From Eubacteriaceae bacterium Marseille-Q4139 (lineage in GTDB: Bacteria; Bacillota; Clostridia; Lachnospirales; Lachnospiraceae): DNA of 64,000 nucleotides. The DNA lies in the NCBI GenBank assembly GCA_018223415.1, contig JAGTTQ010000001.1, positions 2,515,865 through 2,579,864 of the forward strand, given 5' to 3'. The position numbers were made by a program, and so were the translations under genes. Within the stretch, counting starts at the first letter, position 1; each line of letters opens with the position of its first letter. Of the stretch, positions 42,678 through 50,928 are shown in pieces. The notes beneath the pieces are model-generated. The model saw only the letters and a program-made list of their open reading frames with translations. It searched no databases and was not told where the DNA came from.

Positions 42678-43622
42678 ATGTTGTACAAGCAGTTTATTGA
42701 GTTGTTTGACATCTTAGACAGCGCGGAGGCGTCCGGCGCCCAGGTGAAGGCGTATCTGGAGGGCATCCGTCCGGAGTGCAGAGTGGAGACGTATCCGCTT
42801 GAAGGGCCGAAGGGCCACACGGACATGGTGCGCGTCCTGATCCCAGGGAAAAACGGGAAGTCTTCCGGCGGCACGGCAGGTACCATCGGTATTTTAGGCC
42901 GTCTCGGCGGACTCGGCGCGAGACCGGAAAAGATTGGCTTTGTGTCGGACGGCGACGGGGCCATCACGGCCCTTGCCATTGCGGCAAAGCTTCTCGATAT
43001 GCAGAACAAAGGCGACTTCCTGGAGGGCGATGTGTTCATTTCCACCCATGTGTGCCCTGATGCGCCGACGACGCCCCACGAGCCGGTGCCGTTCATGAAT
43101 TCGCCGGTGGAGACGTGGCAGGTGAATCAGGAAGAAGTGACGGATTCCCTGGATGCCGTCCTGGTGGTGGATACCACAAAAGGGAACCGGATCATCAACC
43201 ACAGGGGCTTTGCCATTTCCCCGACGGTGAAGGAGGGCTATATTTTAAGGGTCAGCGAGGATCTTCTCGACGTCATGCAGTCGACCACGGGAAAGCTTCC
43301 CCATGTTTTTGCCCTGACCCAGCAGGACATCACGCCATACGGCAACGGGCTTTACCACTTAAACAGCATCCTTCAGCCGGCGACGGCGACGAAAGCGCCG
43401 GTGGTAGGCGTGGCGATCACCACGGAGACGGCGGTGGCCGGCTGTGCGACGGGCGCCATCCATCTGGAGGATCTGGAGGACGCGGCCAGGTTCATGCTGG
43501 AGGCGGCAAAGGAATTTGGAAGAGGCGCATTAAAGTTCTACGACGAAGAGGAGTATGGACGGATCCAGGCGCTTTACGGCTCCATGGGACATTTCCAGAC
43601 ACTTGGAAAGAAAGCAGAATAA
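42678..43622 (+). CDS. DUF1177-family protein
   Basis: This 314-residue cytosolic protein matches DUF1177 in its whole layout: N-terminal QFIELFDILDSAEASGAQVKAYLEG, central GRLGGLGARPEKIGFVSDGDGAITALAIAAKLLDM and FISTHVCPDAPTTPHEPVPFMNSPV, and C-terminal VGVAITTETAVAGCATGAIHLEDLEDA. The conserved Asp and His residues in these segments suggest an enzyme, but none has been characterised to my knowledge. RBS TAGGAGGGG is strong; it probably forms an operon with the TAXI protein. Confidence 0.85.
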   Translation: MLYKQFIELFDILDSAEASGAQVKAYLEGIRPECRVETYPLEGPKGHTDMVRVLIPGKNGKSSGGTAGTIGILGRLGGLGARPEKIGFVSDGDGAITALAIAAKLLDMQNKGDFLEGDVFISTHVCPDAPTTPHEPVPFMNSPVETWQVNQEEVTDSLDAVLVVDTTKGNRIINHRGFAISPTVKEGYILRVSEDLLDVMQSTTGKLPHVFALTQQDITPYGNGLYHLNSILQPATATKAPVVGVAITTETAVAGCATGAIHLEDLEDAARFMLEAAKEFGRGALKFYDEEEYGRIQALYGSMGHFQTLGKKAE

Positions 43623-43640
43623 GACAAAAGGTTCGCATAT

Positions 43641-43673
43641 GGGCAGCAGACGGGACAATGTCTGCTGCCCTTT
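43641..43673 (+). terminator. Terminator after the DUF1177 gene
   Basis: An 11-bp perfect stem GGGCAGCAGAC / GTCTGCTGCCC with an 8-base loop, followed by TTT. Confidence 0.75.
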
Positions 43674-43703
43674 CCTGCGTGAGGGGCTGTGCCCTGGCCT
43701 GAG

Positions 43704-43728
43704 TGTGCACCAGATGCACAATTTTTTT
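43704..43728 (+). terminator. Second terminator before the recombinase gene
   Basis: TGTGCA-N5-TGCACA followed by A and seven T residues, 30 bases beyond the first hairpin, giving a tandem terminator. Confidence 0.65.
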
Positions 43729-43880
43729 GCGTAAAATGAGCTGTCTGACACAATTGTTTGATTTTTACGGATAACTGTAAATATTATACAAAAATGATGT
43801 AAAATGTCGAAAAACAATAAAAAAGACTGGTAAACGCTGAAAAGTCTGTTAAAATCGTGTTGAAAGGAGGTACTTCAAAA

Positions 43881-44687
43881 ATGAATATGGACAAGTTTGA
43901 GCAGTATCTAAGGGGGACGAATCTCTCGGAGAACACGATTGCTTCATACAGCTTTGCAGTGAAGCAGTATTATCGCCAGTACGATACGGTTACAAAAAGG
44001 AAGCTGCGGGAATACAAGGTTTGGCTCATCGAGAATTACAAGCCAAAAACTGTAAACCTGCGGCTTCGTGCATTGAACTGTTATCTGGAAAGTATTGGGA
44101 GAGATGAGTGGAAAATGCAGTTTGTGAAAGTACAGCAGAAGGCGTTTCTGGAGAATGTCATCAGCGAAGCGGACTATGAATACTTCAAAACGTGTCTGTG
44201 GCAGGACGGAGAGCAGTTCTGGTATTTCGTTGTCCGTTTCATGGCGGCTACGGGCGTGCGGGTCAGCGAGCTGATACAGATCAAGGCGGAGCATGTGAAT
44301 ACAGGCTATGTGGATCTGTATTCCAAAGGGGGCAAGCTCCGAAGGATCTACATACCGCAGGCGCTGAGGGAGGAGGCCCTTGCCTGGCTGGAGGAGAAAG
44401 GCCAGACAAGCGGTTTCCTCTTTTTGAATAAGCAGGGCAAGCGGATTACCACCAGGGGGATTGCCGGGCAGTTAAAGGTTCTGGCACAGCGGTACGGCCT
44501 GGATACGGCCGTGATTTATCCCCACTCCTTTAGACATCGGTTTGCAAAGAGTTTTCTGGAGCGGTTTAATGACATCGCGCTGCTCGCGGATCTCATGGGG
44601 CATGAGAGCATCGAGACGACGCGGATCTATCTGAGACGGACGAGTACGGAACAGCAGGCCATCGTTGACCATGTGGTGAGCTGGTAG
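43881..44687 (+). CDS. Solitary tyrosine recombinase/integrase
   Basis: The 268-residue protein has an N-terminal SAM-like core-binding domain (NLSENTIASYSFAVKQYY) and a catalytic domain with all active residues: Arg in ATGVRVSELIQ, Lys in SKGGKLRRIYIP, H-x-x-R in HSFRHRFAK, His in LMGHESIETT and Tyr in RIYLRR. Start 43881 follows AAAGGAGG. No excisionase, phage gene, attachment repeat or invertible promoter was seen next to it, so its target is unknown. Chromosomal XerC/XerD-like or inversion-recombinase roles are possible. Confidence 0.9.
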   Translation: MNMDKFEQYLRGTNLSENTIASYSFAVKQYYRQYDTVTKRKLREYKVWLIENYKPKTVNLRLRALNCYLESIGRDEWKMQFVKVQQKAFLENVISEADYEYFKTCLWQDGEQFWYFVVRFMAATGVRVSELIQIKAEHVNTGYVDLYSKGGKLRRIYIPQALREEALAWLEEKGQTSGFLFLNKQGKRITTRGIAGQLKVLAQRYGLDTAVIYPHSFRHRFAKSFLERFNDIALLADLMGHESIETTRIYLRRTSTEQQAIVDHVVSW

Positions 44688-44692
44688 AAAGT

Positions 44693-44737
44693 TTCCCGCC
44701 CCGCATGCGAAACTGTCTCCATGCAGGACGGGAATTT
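44693..44737 (+). terminator. Probable terminator after the recombinase
   Basis: TTCCCG...CGGGAA with an inner GCATG...CATGC stem and two mismatched pairs, followed by TTT. Confidence 0.5.
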
Positions 44738-44792
44738 CAGAACTTGTTAATAAAATTGAAAGAAATAACGAGCCGGGAGCCGGGGAAATAAT

Positions 44793-44822
44793 TTGACAGG
44801 GAGTACCATGATTTGATAAAAT
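44793..44822 (+). promoter_or_regulatory. Promoter of the NlpC/P60 hydrolase gene
   Basis: TTGACA (44793-44798), 18 bases, and extended -10 TGA-TAAAAT (44817-44822). Confidence 0.7.
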
Positions 44823-44884
44823 AATTACTGATACGCAAAGGAACAGAAATCATACGCCCCCGGCGGGCAATGGAGACAGACAGT

Positions 44885-46675
44885 ATGGCGGATGAAGAGA
44901 ACGTAAAGGAAAAAAAGACAAAGGCTCAGCCCGAGGACAATATCGAAAGGCTGAAAAAGATAAAGAAGAAAAAAGAGCTCGGAAATTATCCCAAGTATCT
45001 GGCAGCGGCAGGAGCCGCTATTGTGGTGGTTTCGGCTGTGGCCGTGATCGGGACGCTAATCGGAAAAAGCGCCGGCGGGGCCGGGACAATAAAGGTAGAA
45101 ACCGTGGCCGCGTCCCTTGAGACGACGGCGCCGGTGGAGACGGAGCCCTCAGAGCCACAGACCATCGTGCTGGAGACGACCCTTTCGGAGGAAGAGATCC
45201 AGGAGAAGGAGCAGGAGGCAGCCGTGAAGTCCGTCCTGGACGGATATGCCAATCTGGGTATCGCCGGCGTGTCCGGCTACCTGAATGTGCGGAAGACGCC
45301 GGAGGCCTTCGGCGAGGTGATCGGGAAGCTGCCGGCTGGCGGTGCATGTGAGATCATCGACACGTCGACGGAGGGCTGGTACAAAATTTCTTCCGGCGGC
45401 GTTACCGGCTATGTCAGCTCCCAGTATATTTACACGGGAGACCAGGCGAAGGAAAAGGCGGCCGAAGATGTGAAGGAGCGGGCCATCGTGGAGGTGGACA
45501 AGTTAAATGTCCGTTCGGAACCGAGCCAGGAGGCCGAAATCGTCGGCCAGGTTTTAAAAAACGAGCGGTACGAGATCCGCGGGGAAGAGGAAGGCTGGAT
45601 CCAGATTGCGGACGGCTATATCTCCTCGGATTACGTGGAAATCCGCTATGCCTTAAACGAAGCGCAGAAACAGGATATGAGGACGACCGTCTTCAATCTT
45701 TATGATAATCTCGGCGTGTCCAACGTGACGAATTACCTGAATATCCGGAACAAGCCGAGCGAGTCGGACGGAAAGATTATCGGAAAGCTCCCGAGCAATG
45801 CAGGCTGCGATATTCTGGAGACTTCCGAGGACGGCTGGTACAAGATCCGTTCCGGGAAGATCACCGGGTACGTGAAGTCGGAGTACATCCTGACCGGCCA
45901 GGCCGCAAAGGACAAGGCTCTTGAGGTGGCAGAGCTGATGGCCATCGCCAACACCGACGGCGTCAACGTCCGTTCCGAACCGAATACGGAGTCCAGTATC
46001 TGGACGCAGATCTCCAATACCGAGAAGTTCCTGGTAGTGAGCCAGATGGACGGATGGGTGGAAATCGAGATCGATGACAGCAATGCATTTATCTCCTCGG
46101 ATTACGTGGATGTGCAGTATGCGTTAAACGAGGCGATCCCCTATACGCCGGTGGTTGAGCAGACAAAGAGCACGGGCGGAAGCTCCGGTTCGTCGGGCAG
46201 CAAGGGCAGCTCTTCCTCAAGCGGCGGCAGCAGCTCCTCCGGCGGAAAGACGAGCGGCGGCTCTTCCTCCTCCGGACAGAGCGCAGGCTCCAGCGCAGGA
46301 AGCGTGTCCTCGACGCGTGCCCAGATTGCCAACTATGCCGTACAGTTCGTGGGCAACCCGTATGTATGGGGCGGAACCAGCCTGACAAACGGTGCGGACT
46401 GCTCCGGATTTACCATGTCCGTCATGGCGCACTTTGGCATCTCCCTGCCGCATAACTCGGCGGCGCAGGCCAACTGCGGACGGAGTATCTCCTCCAGTGA
46501 GATGAGGCCGGGCGACCTGATCTTCTACGGCGGCAGCAGCGGTTCCATCAACCACGTTGCCCTCTATATCGGAAACGGGCAGGTATGCCACGCGTCCAGT
46601 GCGAAGACAGGAATTAAGATTTCCACATGGAATTACAGAAGCCCAGTGAAGATCGTCAATGTGTTAGGTGACTAA
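44885..46675 (+). CDS. SH3b-repeat NlpC/P60 (C40) peptidoglycan hydrolase
   Basis: The 596-residue protein has a basic N-terminus and one membrane helix (about 37-57, AAAGAAIVVVSAVAVIGTLIG) as a membrane anchor. Four SH3b repeats follow (starts SGYLNVRKTPEAFGEVIG, DKLNVRSEPSQEAEIVG, TNYLNIRNKPSESDGKIIG, DGVNVRSEPNTESSIW), then a Ser/Gly-rich linker of about 50 residues and a C40 domain with the catalytic Cys in NGADCSGFTMSVM and His in SINHVALYIGNG. It cleaves peptide stems of peptidoglycan at the cell surface. ATG 44885 has GGAG nine bases upstream; 44870 is an alternative. Confidence 0.92.
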   Translation: MADEENVKEKKTKAQPEDNIERLKKIKKKKELGNYPKYLAAAGAAIVVVSAVAVIGTLIGKSAGGAGTIKVETVAASLETTAPVETEPSEPQTIVLETTLSEEEIQEKEQEAAVKSVLDGYANLGIAGVSGYLNVRKTPEAFGEVIGKLPAGGACEIIDTSTEGWYKISSGGVTGYVSSQYIYTGDQAKEKAAEDVKERAIVEVDKLNVRSEPSQEAEIVGQVLKNERYEIRGEEEGWIQIADGYISSDYVEIRYALNEAQKQDMRTTVFNLYDNLGVSNVTNYLNIRNKPSESDGKIIGKLPSNAGCDILETSEDGWYKIRSGKITGYVKSEYILTGQAAKDKALEVAELMAIANTDGVNVRSEPNTESSIWTQISNTEKFLVVSQMDGWVEIEIDDSNAFISSDYVDVQYALNEAIPYTPVVEQTKSTGGSSGSSGSKGSSSSSGGSSSSGGKTSGGSSSSGQSAGSSAGSVSSTRAQIANYAVQFVGNPYVWGGTSLTNGADCSGFTMSVMAHFGISLPHNSAAQANCGRSISSSEMRPGDLIFYGGSSGSINHVALYIGNGQVCHASSAKTGIKISTWNYRSPVKIVNVLGD

Positions 46676-46680
46676 AAAAG

Positions 46681-46712
46681 ACAGGCTCTGCCGCTTCCGG
46701 CAGAGCCTGTTT
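46681..46712 (+). terminator. Terminator after the NlpC/P60 gene
   Basis: A 13-bp perfect stem (46681-46693 with 46698-46710), CTTC loop, followed by TT; A6 precedes the stem. Confidence 0.85.
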
Positions 46713-46714
46713 GC

Positions 46715-46741
46715 ACGTTTTGGCCGTTGTCCCATATGATA
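46715..46741 (+). promoter_or_regulatory. SigmaK-like promoter before the Cys-rich gene
   Basis: AC (46715-46716), 16 bases, CATATGATA (46733-46741), matching the mother-cell sigma factor pattern AC-N16/17-CATAnnnTA. No good vegetative promoter is seen in this spacer. Confidence 0.5.
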
Positions 46742-46781
46742 TAGTACAAACTTAATTTTGTATGAAAAAGGAGCAATCAGT

Positions 46782-47303
46782 ATGGGTATCTGCTGTCGTA
46801 ATAATTGGTGTTTTAACAGATGTGGCTGCTGCCGGAACAATAACAATAATTCCTGCTGTACTTCTCTGGCGGATACGTCCGCTGCCTGCGGGAACGGGTG
46901 CGATCCCTGCGGTTCGGGAAACAGTGTTTCTCAGGCGTCGGGAAGCGGCTGCGGCTGCGGCTCTTCCCAGTCGGGCTGCGGTTCCTCAAGATGCGGCTGT
47001 AATTCCTCCCGGTGGAATTCCTGCTGGCCGAACGGCTGCAATTCCTGCGGCACATGGGGAAACCGCTGCTGCCGGTGCGGGAACTGGGGCTGGGGCTGGA
47101 ACTGGAATAACTGTTCCTGCGGGAATTCCTGGTGGAACACGGCGTACAACAGGGGCTTTCGGGCAGGAAGCAGTGCCGGCTACAACAGCGGTTACAGCGG
47201 CGGCTACAATGCCGGCTACGGTGTCGGCTATCAGGTTGGCTGTCAGAACTGCTCGGCCGCCGGAACTGCTGTCATCTCCGGAGGCTGCGGCACCTGCGGG
47301 TGA
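46782..47303 (+). CDS. Cys/Gly/Asn-rich protein, probable spore surface component
   Basis: A 173-residue low-complexity protein with about 28 cysteines. Residues 1-80 are Cys/Ser/Asn/Gly-rich with CC and CGC clusters, the middle is Trp/Asn-rich (CGNWGWGWNWNNC), and 118-150 holds a Gly-Tyr repeat with four-residue period (GYNSGYSGGYNAGYGVGYQ). AAAGGAG precedes ATG 46782. There is no signal peptide. Composition and the sigmaK-like promoter suggest a cross-linked coat, crust or exosporium protein, or a metal binder. An overlapping Ala-rich frame in another phase lacks a ribosome site. Confidence 0.7.
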   Translation: MGICCRNNWCFNRCGCCRNNNNNSCCTSLADTSAACGNGCDPCGSGNSVSQASGSGCGCGSSQSGCGSSRCGCNSSRWNSCWPNGCNSCGTWGNRCCRCGNWGWGWNWNNCSCGNSWWNTAYNRGFRAGSSAGYNSGYSGGYNAGYGVGYQVGCQNCSAAGTAVISGGCGTCG

Positions 47304-47401
47304 TGAAGAAAAATCAGGCTGCGCTTAGGGAAACGGCTTTTATAACAGCCGCGCCCGGCTCGGTGTGCGGGAGCGCGCTTGCAGATTTTTTAAAAAAGGG
47401 A

Positions 47402-47430
47402 TTGATTTTTGTCAGGAAATCGTGTATGGT
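47402..47430 (+). promoter_or_regulatory. pflB promoter
   Basis: TTGATT (47402-47407), 17 bases, TATGGT (47425-47430), placing the transcription start just before the riboswitch aptamer. Confidence 0.55.
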
Positions 47431-47439
47431 ATGTAGCAT

Positions 47440-47554
47440 AACGAGAAGGTTCCTGTGACTGACGGGAAGGTGGGCAAAAACCACCAGGGAGCAGGAATCC
47501 ATAATATGCCGACCGTCTGGGCAGTACCGCAAACGCTGCGGTGCTGCCCTTCTT
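47440..47554 (+). ncRNA. ZTP (pfl-motif) riboswitch
   Basis: The conserved first domain reads TGTGACTGACGGGAAGG then TGGG-CAAAAA-CCACCAGGGAGC (47454-47492), a helix closed by GGTGG/CCACC. The second domain is CCGTCTGGGC (47513-47522), which forms the pseudoknot region. The expression platform follows directly: a 12-bp terminator stem (47519-47530 with 47538-47549) that shares GGGC with the aptamer, then TTCTTTT. ZTP/ZMP, which accumulates when 10-formyl-tetrahydrofolate is short, should prevent the terminator and switch on pyruvate formate-lyase, a formate source. Confidence 0.9.
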
Positions 47555-47652
47555 TTATTGTCTGTGCGGCCGATGTCCCATTTTTGGCCGTCACGTTTTG
47601 GAAGGGCAGCAGGCAGAAGCGCGGTGCTTTTCACTGAAAGGAGAACCATATC

Positions 47653-49881
47653 ATGAAAGCATGGGAAAACTTTAAGGCCGGCCATTGGATGGAGGCCATC
47701 GACGTCCGCGATTTTATCCAGAAAAACTATACGCCGTATGACGGCGGGGAGGAATTCCTCGCAGGCCCGACGGAGAGGACGAAAAAGGTGCTGGACACCT
47801 TTGAAGCCCTCTTAAAGAAAGAGCGGGAAAACGGCGGCGTTTTAAAGGCTGATACGAAAACCGTCATCACTCCGACGGCGTTCGGCCCCGGCTATCTGGA
47901 CAGGGAACGCGACATCATCGTGGGCCTCCAGACTGATGAGCCCTTAAAGAGAGCCTGCAATCCCTTCGGCGGCATGCGGATGGTGCGGGAGGCATGTGAA
48001 GAGTACGGATACCAGGTGGATGAAGAGCTGGAGACCGAGTTCCGGTACCATAAGACCCACAACGACGGCGTTTTTTCTGTTTATACGCCGGAAATCCGGG
48101 CGGCAAGGAGCGCCGGGATGATTACGGGCCTTCCGGACGCCTACGGGCGCGGCCGGATCATCGGCGATTACAGGCGCGTGGCCCTTTACGGCATGGACCG
48201 GCTGATTGAGGAACGGGAAAAGGACCGTCTTGCCATTGGAAAACGGCGCATGAGCGAGGAGACGATCCGGCTTTTGGAGGAGCTTCACGATCAGATCGAG
48301 GCGTTAAAGTCGATGAAGGAGATGGCAGCCCTCTACGGCTATGACATTTCCGGGCCGGCAGAGACGGCCAAGGAGGCCGTGCAGTGGCTTTATTTCGGGT
48401 ATCTTGCGGCCATCAAGGAGCAGAACGGCGCGGCCATGAGCCTGGGGCGCACCAGCACTTTCTTAGATATCTATTTTGAGCGGGATTTAAAGGCCGGCCG
48501 GCTCACGGAGGAGGAAGCCCAGGAGATCATGGATGATTTCGTTTTAAAGCTCCGCCTTGCAAGGCACCTTCGGACGCCCCAGTACAACGAGCTGTTCGGC
48601 GGCGACCCCATGTGGATTACCGAAGCCATCGGCGGCGTCGGCGAGGACGGCCGCCACATGGTGACGAAGACCTCGTTCCGGATCCTGCATACGCTTTATA
48701 ACTTAAAGCCGTCGGCAGAGCCGAATCTGACGGTGCTCTGGTCGGATAAGCTCCCGGAGAGTTGGAAGCAGTACGTGGCGAAGGTGTCCTGCGACACAGA
48801 TTCCATCCAGTATGAAAACGACGATGTCATGCGGCCCCATTATGGCGACGACTACGCCATCGCCTGCTGCGTTTCCGCCATGCGGGTAGGGAAGGACATG
48901 CAGTTTTTCGGCGCCAGGGCGAACCTTGCAAAGCTGGTGCTCCTTTCCATCAACGGCGGACGTGATGAGAATAAAAACATCCAGGTGGGGCCTGAAATGC
49001 CTGTCTGGGAGGACGAATACCTGGACTATGACCGGCTCATGGAGCGGATGGATGTCTACCGGGACTGGCTGGCGGCCACTTACGCGGACACGATGAACAT
49101 CATCCACTACATGCATGACAAATACGCATACGAAAAATGCCAGATGGCGCTCCATGACCCGGAGGTGAGACGGCTCATGGCCTTCGGCGTGGCCGGCATG
49201 AGCTGTATGGCGGATTCGCTTTCGGCCATAAAATATGCGAAGGTGCGCTGTGTCAGGAACAAGGAGACGGGGCTTGTGACGGAGTTTGAGATCGAGGGCG
49301 AATATCCGGCCTTCGGAAACGATGATGACCGGGTGGATGCCATCGCCTGCGAGCAGATGAAGAAGTTCTATGAGTCCTTAAAGAAAAATGAGCTGTACCG
49401 CGGTGCTGTCCATACGCTGTCGGTACTGACGATTACTTCCAATGTTATGTACGGGAAAAAGACCGGAAGCACGCCGGACGGAAGAAAGAAGGGCGAGCCG
49501 TTAGCGCCGGGCGCAAACCCCATGTCGGGGCGGGATCGGAGCGGCGCCCTTGCTTCCTTAAATTCGGTGGCAAAGCTGTCTTATGATACGTGCCGGGACG
49601 GGATCTCCAACACGTTCTCCATTGTGCCGGATGCTCTTGGGAAATCCGAAAAAGAGCGGCTTTCCAACCTGGTGCAGATTTTAGAAGGGTATTTCGGACA
49701 GGGCGCCCACCACTTAAATGTCAATGTGATGAACCGGGAGACGCTTCTTGATGCCTATGAGAATCCCGACAAGTACCCGAACCTGACGATCCGCGTTTCG
49801 GGCTATGCCGTGAATTTTTATAAGCTTTCCAGGGAGCAGCAGCGGGAGGTCATCCGCAGAACCTTCCATACCGGCGTATAA
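47653..49881 (+). CDS. pflB: Pyruvate formate-lyase
   Basis: The 742-residue glycyl-radical enzyme splits pyruvate with CoA into acetyl-CoA and formate. The adjacent catalytic cysteines are in YAIACCVSAM (about 415-424), and the radical glycine is in IRVSGYAVNFYKLS near the C-terminus. The N-terminus WENFKAGHWMEAIDVRDFIQKNYTPYDG is typical of PflB. It is preceded by the ZTP riboswitch and RBS AAAGGAG, and its TAA overlaps the ATG of the activase. It supports anaerobic fermentation and one-carbon supply. Confidence 0.96.
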   Translation: MKAWENFKAGHWMEAIDVRDFIQKNYTPYDGGEEFLAGPTERTKKVLDTFEALLKKERENGGVLKADTKTVITPTAFGPGYLDRERDIIVGLQTDEPLKRACNPFGGMRMVREACEEYGYQVDEELETEFRYHKTHNDGVFSVYTPEIRAARSAGMITGLPDAYGRGRIIGDYRRVALYGMDRLIEEREKDRLAIGKRRMSEETIRLLEELHDQIEALKSMKEMAALYGYDISGPAETAKEAVQWLYFGYLAAIKEQNGAAMSLGRTSTFLDIYFERDLKAGRLTEEEAQEIMDDFVLKLRLARHLRTPQYNELFGGDPMWITEAIGGVGEDGRHMVTKTSFRILHTLYNLKPSAEPNLTVLWSDKLPESWKQYVAKVSCDTDSIQYENDDVMRPHYGDDYAIACCVSAMRVGKDMQFFGARANLAKLVLLSINGGRDENKNIQVGPEMPVWEDEYLDYDRLMERMDVYRDWLAATYADTMNIIHYMHDKYAYEKCQMALHDPEVRRLMAFGVAGMSCMADSLSAIKYAKVRCVRNKETGLVTEFEIEGEYPAFGNDDDRVDAIACEQMKKFYESLKKNELYRGAVHTLSVLTITSNVMYGKKTGSTPDGRKKGEPLAPGANPMSGRDRSGALASLNSVAKLSYDTCRDGISNTFSIVPDALGKSEKERLSNLVQILEGYFGQGAHHLNVNVMNRETLLDAYENPDKYPNLTIRVSGYAVNFYKLSREQQREVIRRTFHTGV

Positions 49882-50594
49882 TGGAAGCGGCGAAGGTTTG
49901 CGGGCGCGTCCACTCGGTGCAGAGCCTGGGGGCCGTGGACGGGCCGGGAATGAGAAGCGTCGTGTTCCTTCAGGGCTGCCCGCTCCGGTGCGCCTACTGC
50001 CATAATCCCGATACCTGGGAATTTTCGGAGGGCACGAGGACGGAGGCCGGCGAGGTTTTTTCGCGGCTTCTGCGGTTTGCCCCATACTGGAAGCGGGGCG
50101 GCGGCGTGACCGTGTCCGGCGGGGAGCCGCTCTCCCAGCCGGAGTTTGTGAAGGCCCTGTTTTCCATGCTCCATGAACGCGGGATCCATACGGCCCTTGA
50201 TACGTCGGGGGCCGGGGATCTTCTGGCGGCGCGTGAGGTTTTAAAGGAGACGGACCTTGTCCTGGCGGATGTGAAATTCCTGTCGGAGGGGGAGTATAAA
50301 AGCTTCTGCCATGGAAGCTTTGAAAAGACGAAGGCGTTTCTTTCGCTGACGGCGGAGCTTGGAATCCCTCTGTGGATCCGTCACGTGGCAGTGCCGGGGC
50401 TTACGGCAAACGAGGCATATCTTCGGGCTGTGAAAGAGTTTGCCGGCTCCCTGCCGAACCTTGAGCGGCTGGAGTTTCTTCCTTTCCATAATATGTGCGT
50501 GGAAAAGTATGAGCGCCTCGGGATTCCCTTCCCCTTAGCCGGGACAGAGCCCATGGAAGCGGCAGAGTGGCAGGCACTTTTGGAAAAAATTTAA
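49881..50594 (+). CDS. pflA: Pyruvate formate-lyase activating enzyme
   Basis: This 237-residue radical SAM enzyme abstracts hydrogen from the PflB glycine. The cluster motif CPLRCAYCHNPDTW (C-x3-C-x2-C) is at about 33-46, preceded by GAVDGPGMRSVVFLQG. Further landmarks are the SAM-binding GGGVTVSGGEPLSQPEF and the C-terminal FLPFHNMCVEKYERLG. It is translationally coupled to pflB (TAATG overlap). Confidence 0.96.
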   Translation: MEAAKVCGRVHSVQSLGAVDGPGMRSVVFLQGCPLRCAYCHNPDTWEFSEGTRTEAGEVFSRLLRFAPYWKRGGGVTVSGGEPLSQPEFVKALFSMLHERGIHTALDTSGAGDLLAAREVLKETDLVLADVKFLSEGEYKSFCHGSFEKTKAFLSLTAELGIPLWIRHVAVPGLTANEAYLRAVKEFAGSLPNLERLEFLPFHNMCVEKYERLGIPFPLAGTEPMEAAEWQALLEKI

Positions 50595-50635
50595 TTTTCT
50601 GTTATATTTTACGGACAATCTCCATATATTGTAGT

Positions 50636-50835
50636 AACAGTTCAGCCATGCAGAACCATTTGGCAAAATGCTGCGTGGGAGCTTGCTCACTAAGCAGTAT
50701 TTTGCTAAATGGTTCTATATGGTGAGCGCCCAACATGAATAATTTGACGGCCAGAGTTTGCACCTTCTTGAACGGACGTTCAAGAAGTATTCCTCGCTTT
50801 GCTCGGTCAATTATGAATGGCATGGCTGAACTGTT
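50636..50835. repeat. 200-bp nested inverted-repeat element of unknown nature
   Basis: Outer arms 50636-50651 and 50820-50835 are a perfect 16-bp inverted repeat. Inside lie a 23-bp hairpin (50652-50674 with 50694-50716, only G-T wobbles), whose loop can pair further, and a stem 50739-50748 with 50806-50814 enclosing an 11-bp hairpin (50764-50774 with 50777-50787). All parts fold into one branched structure. There is no transposase, reverse transcriptase or convincing ORF. It could be a MITE-like element, a structured RNA or a protein-binding site. Only one copy is in the window. Confidence 0.75.
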
Positions 50836-50928
50836 GCATATGTAAGCAAAAGGCAAAGCCTGCCCGCAAACGGGACGGCGGCCGACAGTAATTTCCGCGG
50901 GCAGCGGAAAAAGAAATGGGAGATGAAC

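Noticed and set aside
44688..44884. Phage attachment or invertible promoter next to the tyrosine recombinase
   Set aside because: No direct or inverted repeats of useful length flank the recombinase or the following promoter; the only dyad is terminator-like.
46762..47328. Ala/Pro-rich 188-codon frame overlapping the Cys-rich gene
   Set aside because: No Shine-Dalgarno at its ATG, while the Cys-rich frame has AAAGGAG at ideal spacing; the Ala/Pro composition is the expected frame-shift product of Gly/Cys codons.
50636..50835. Retron-like msr/msd interpretation of the nested palindrome
   Set aside because: Outer complementary ends and internal long hairpin resemble a retron RNA, but there is no reverse transcriptase gene anywhere in the window and no conserved priming G was identified.
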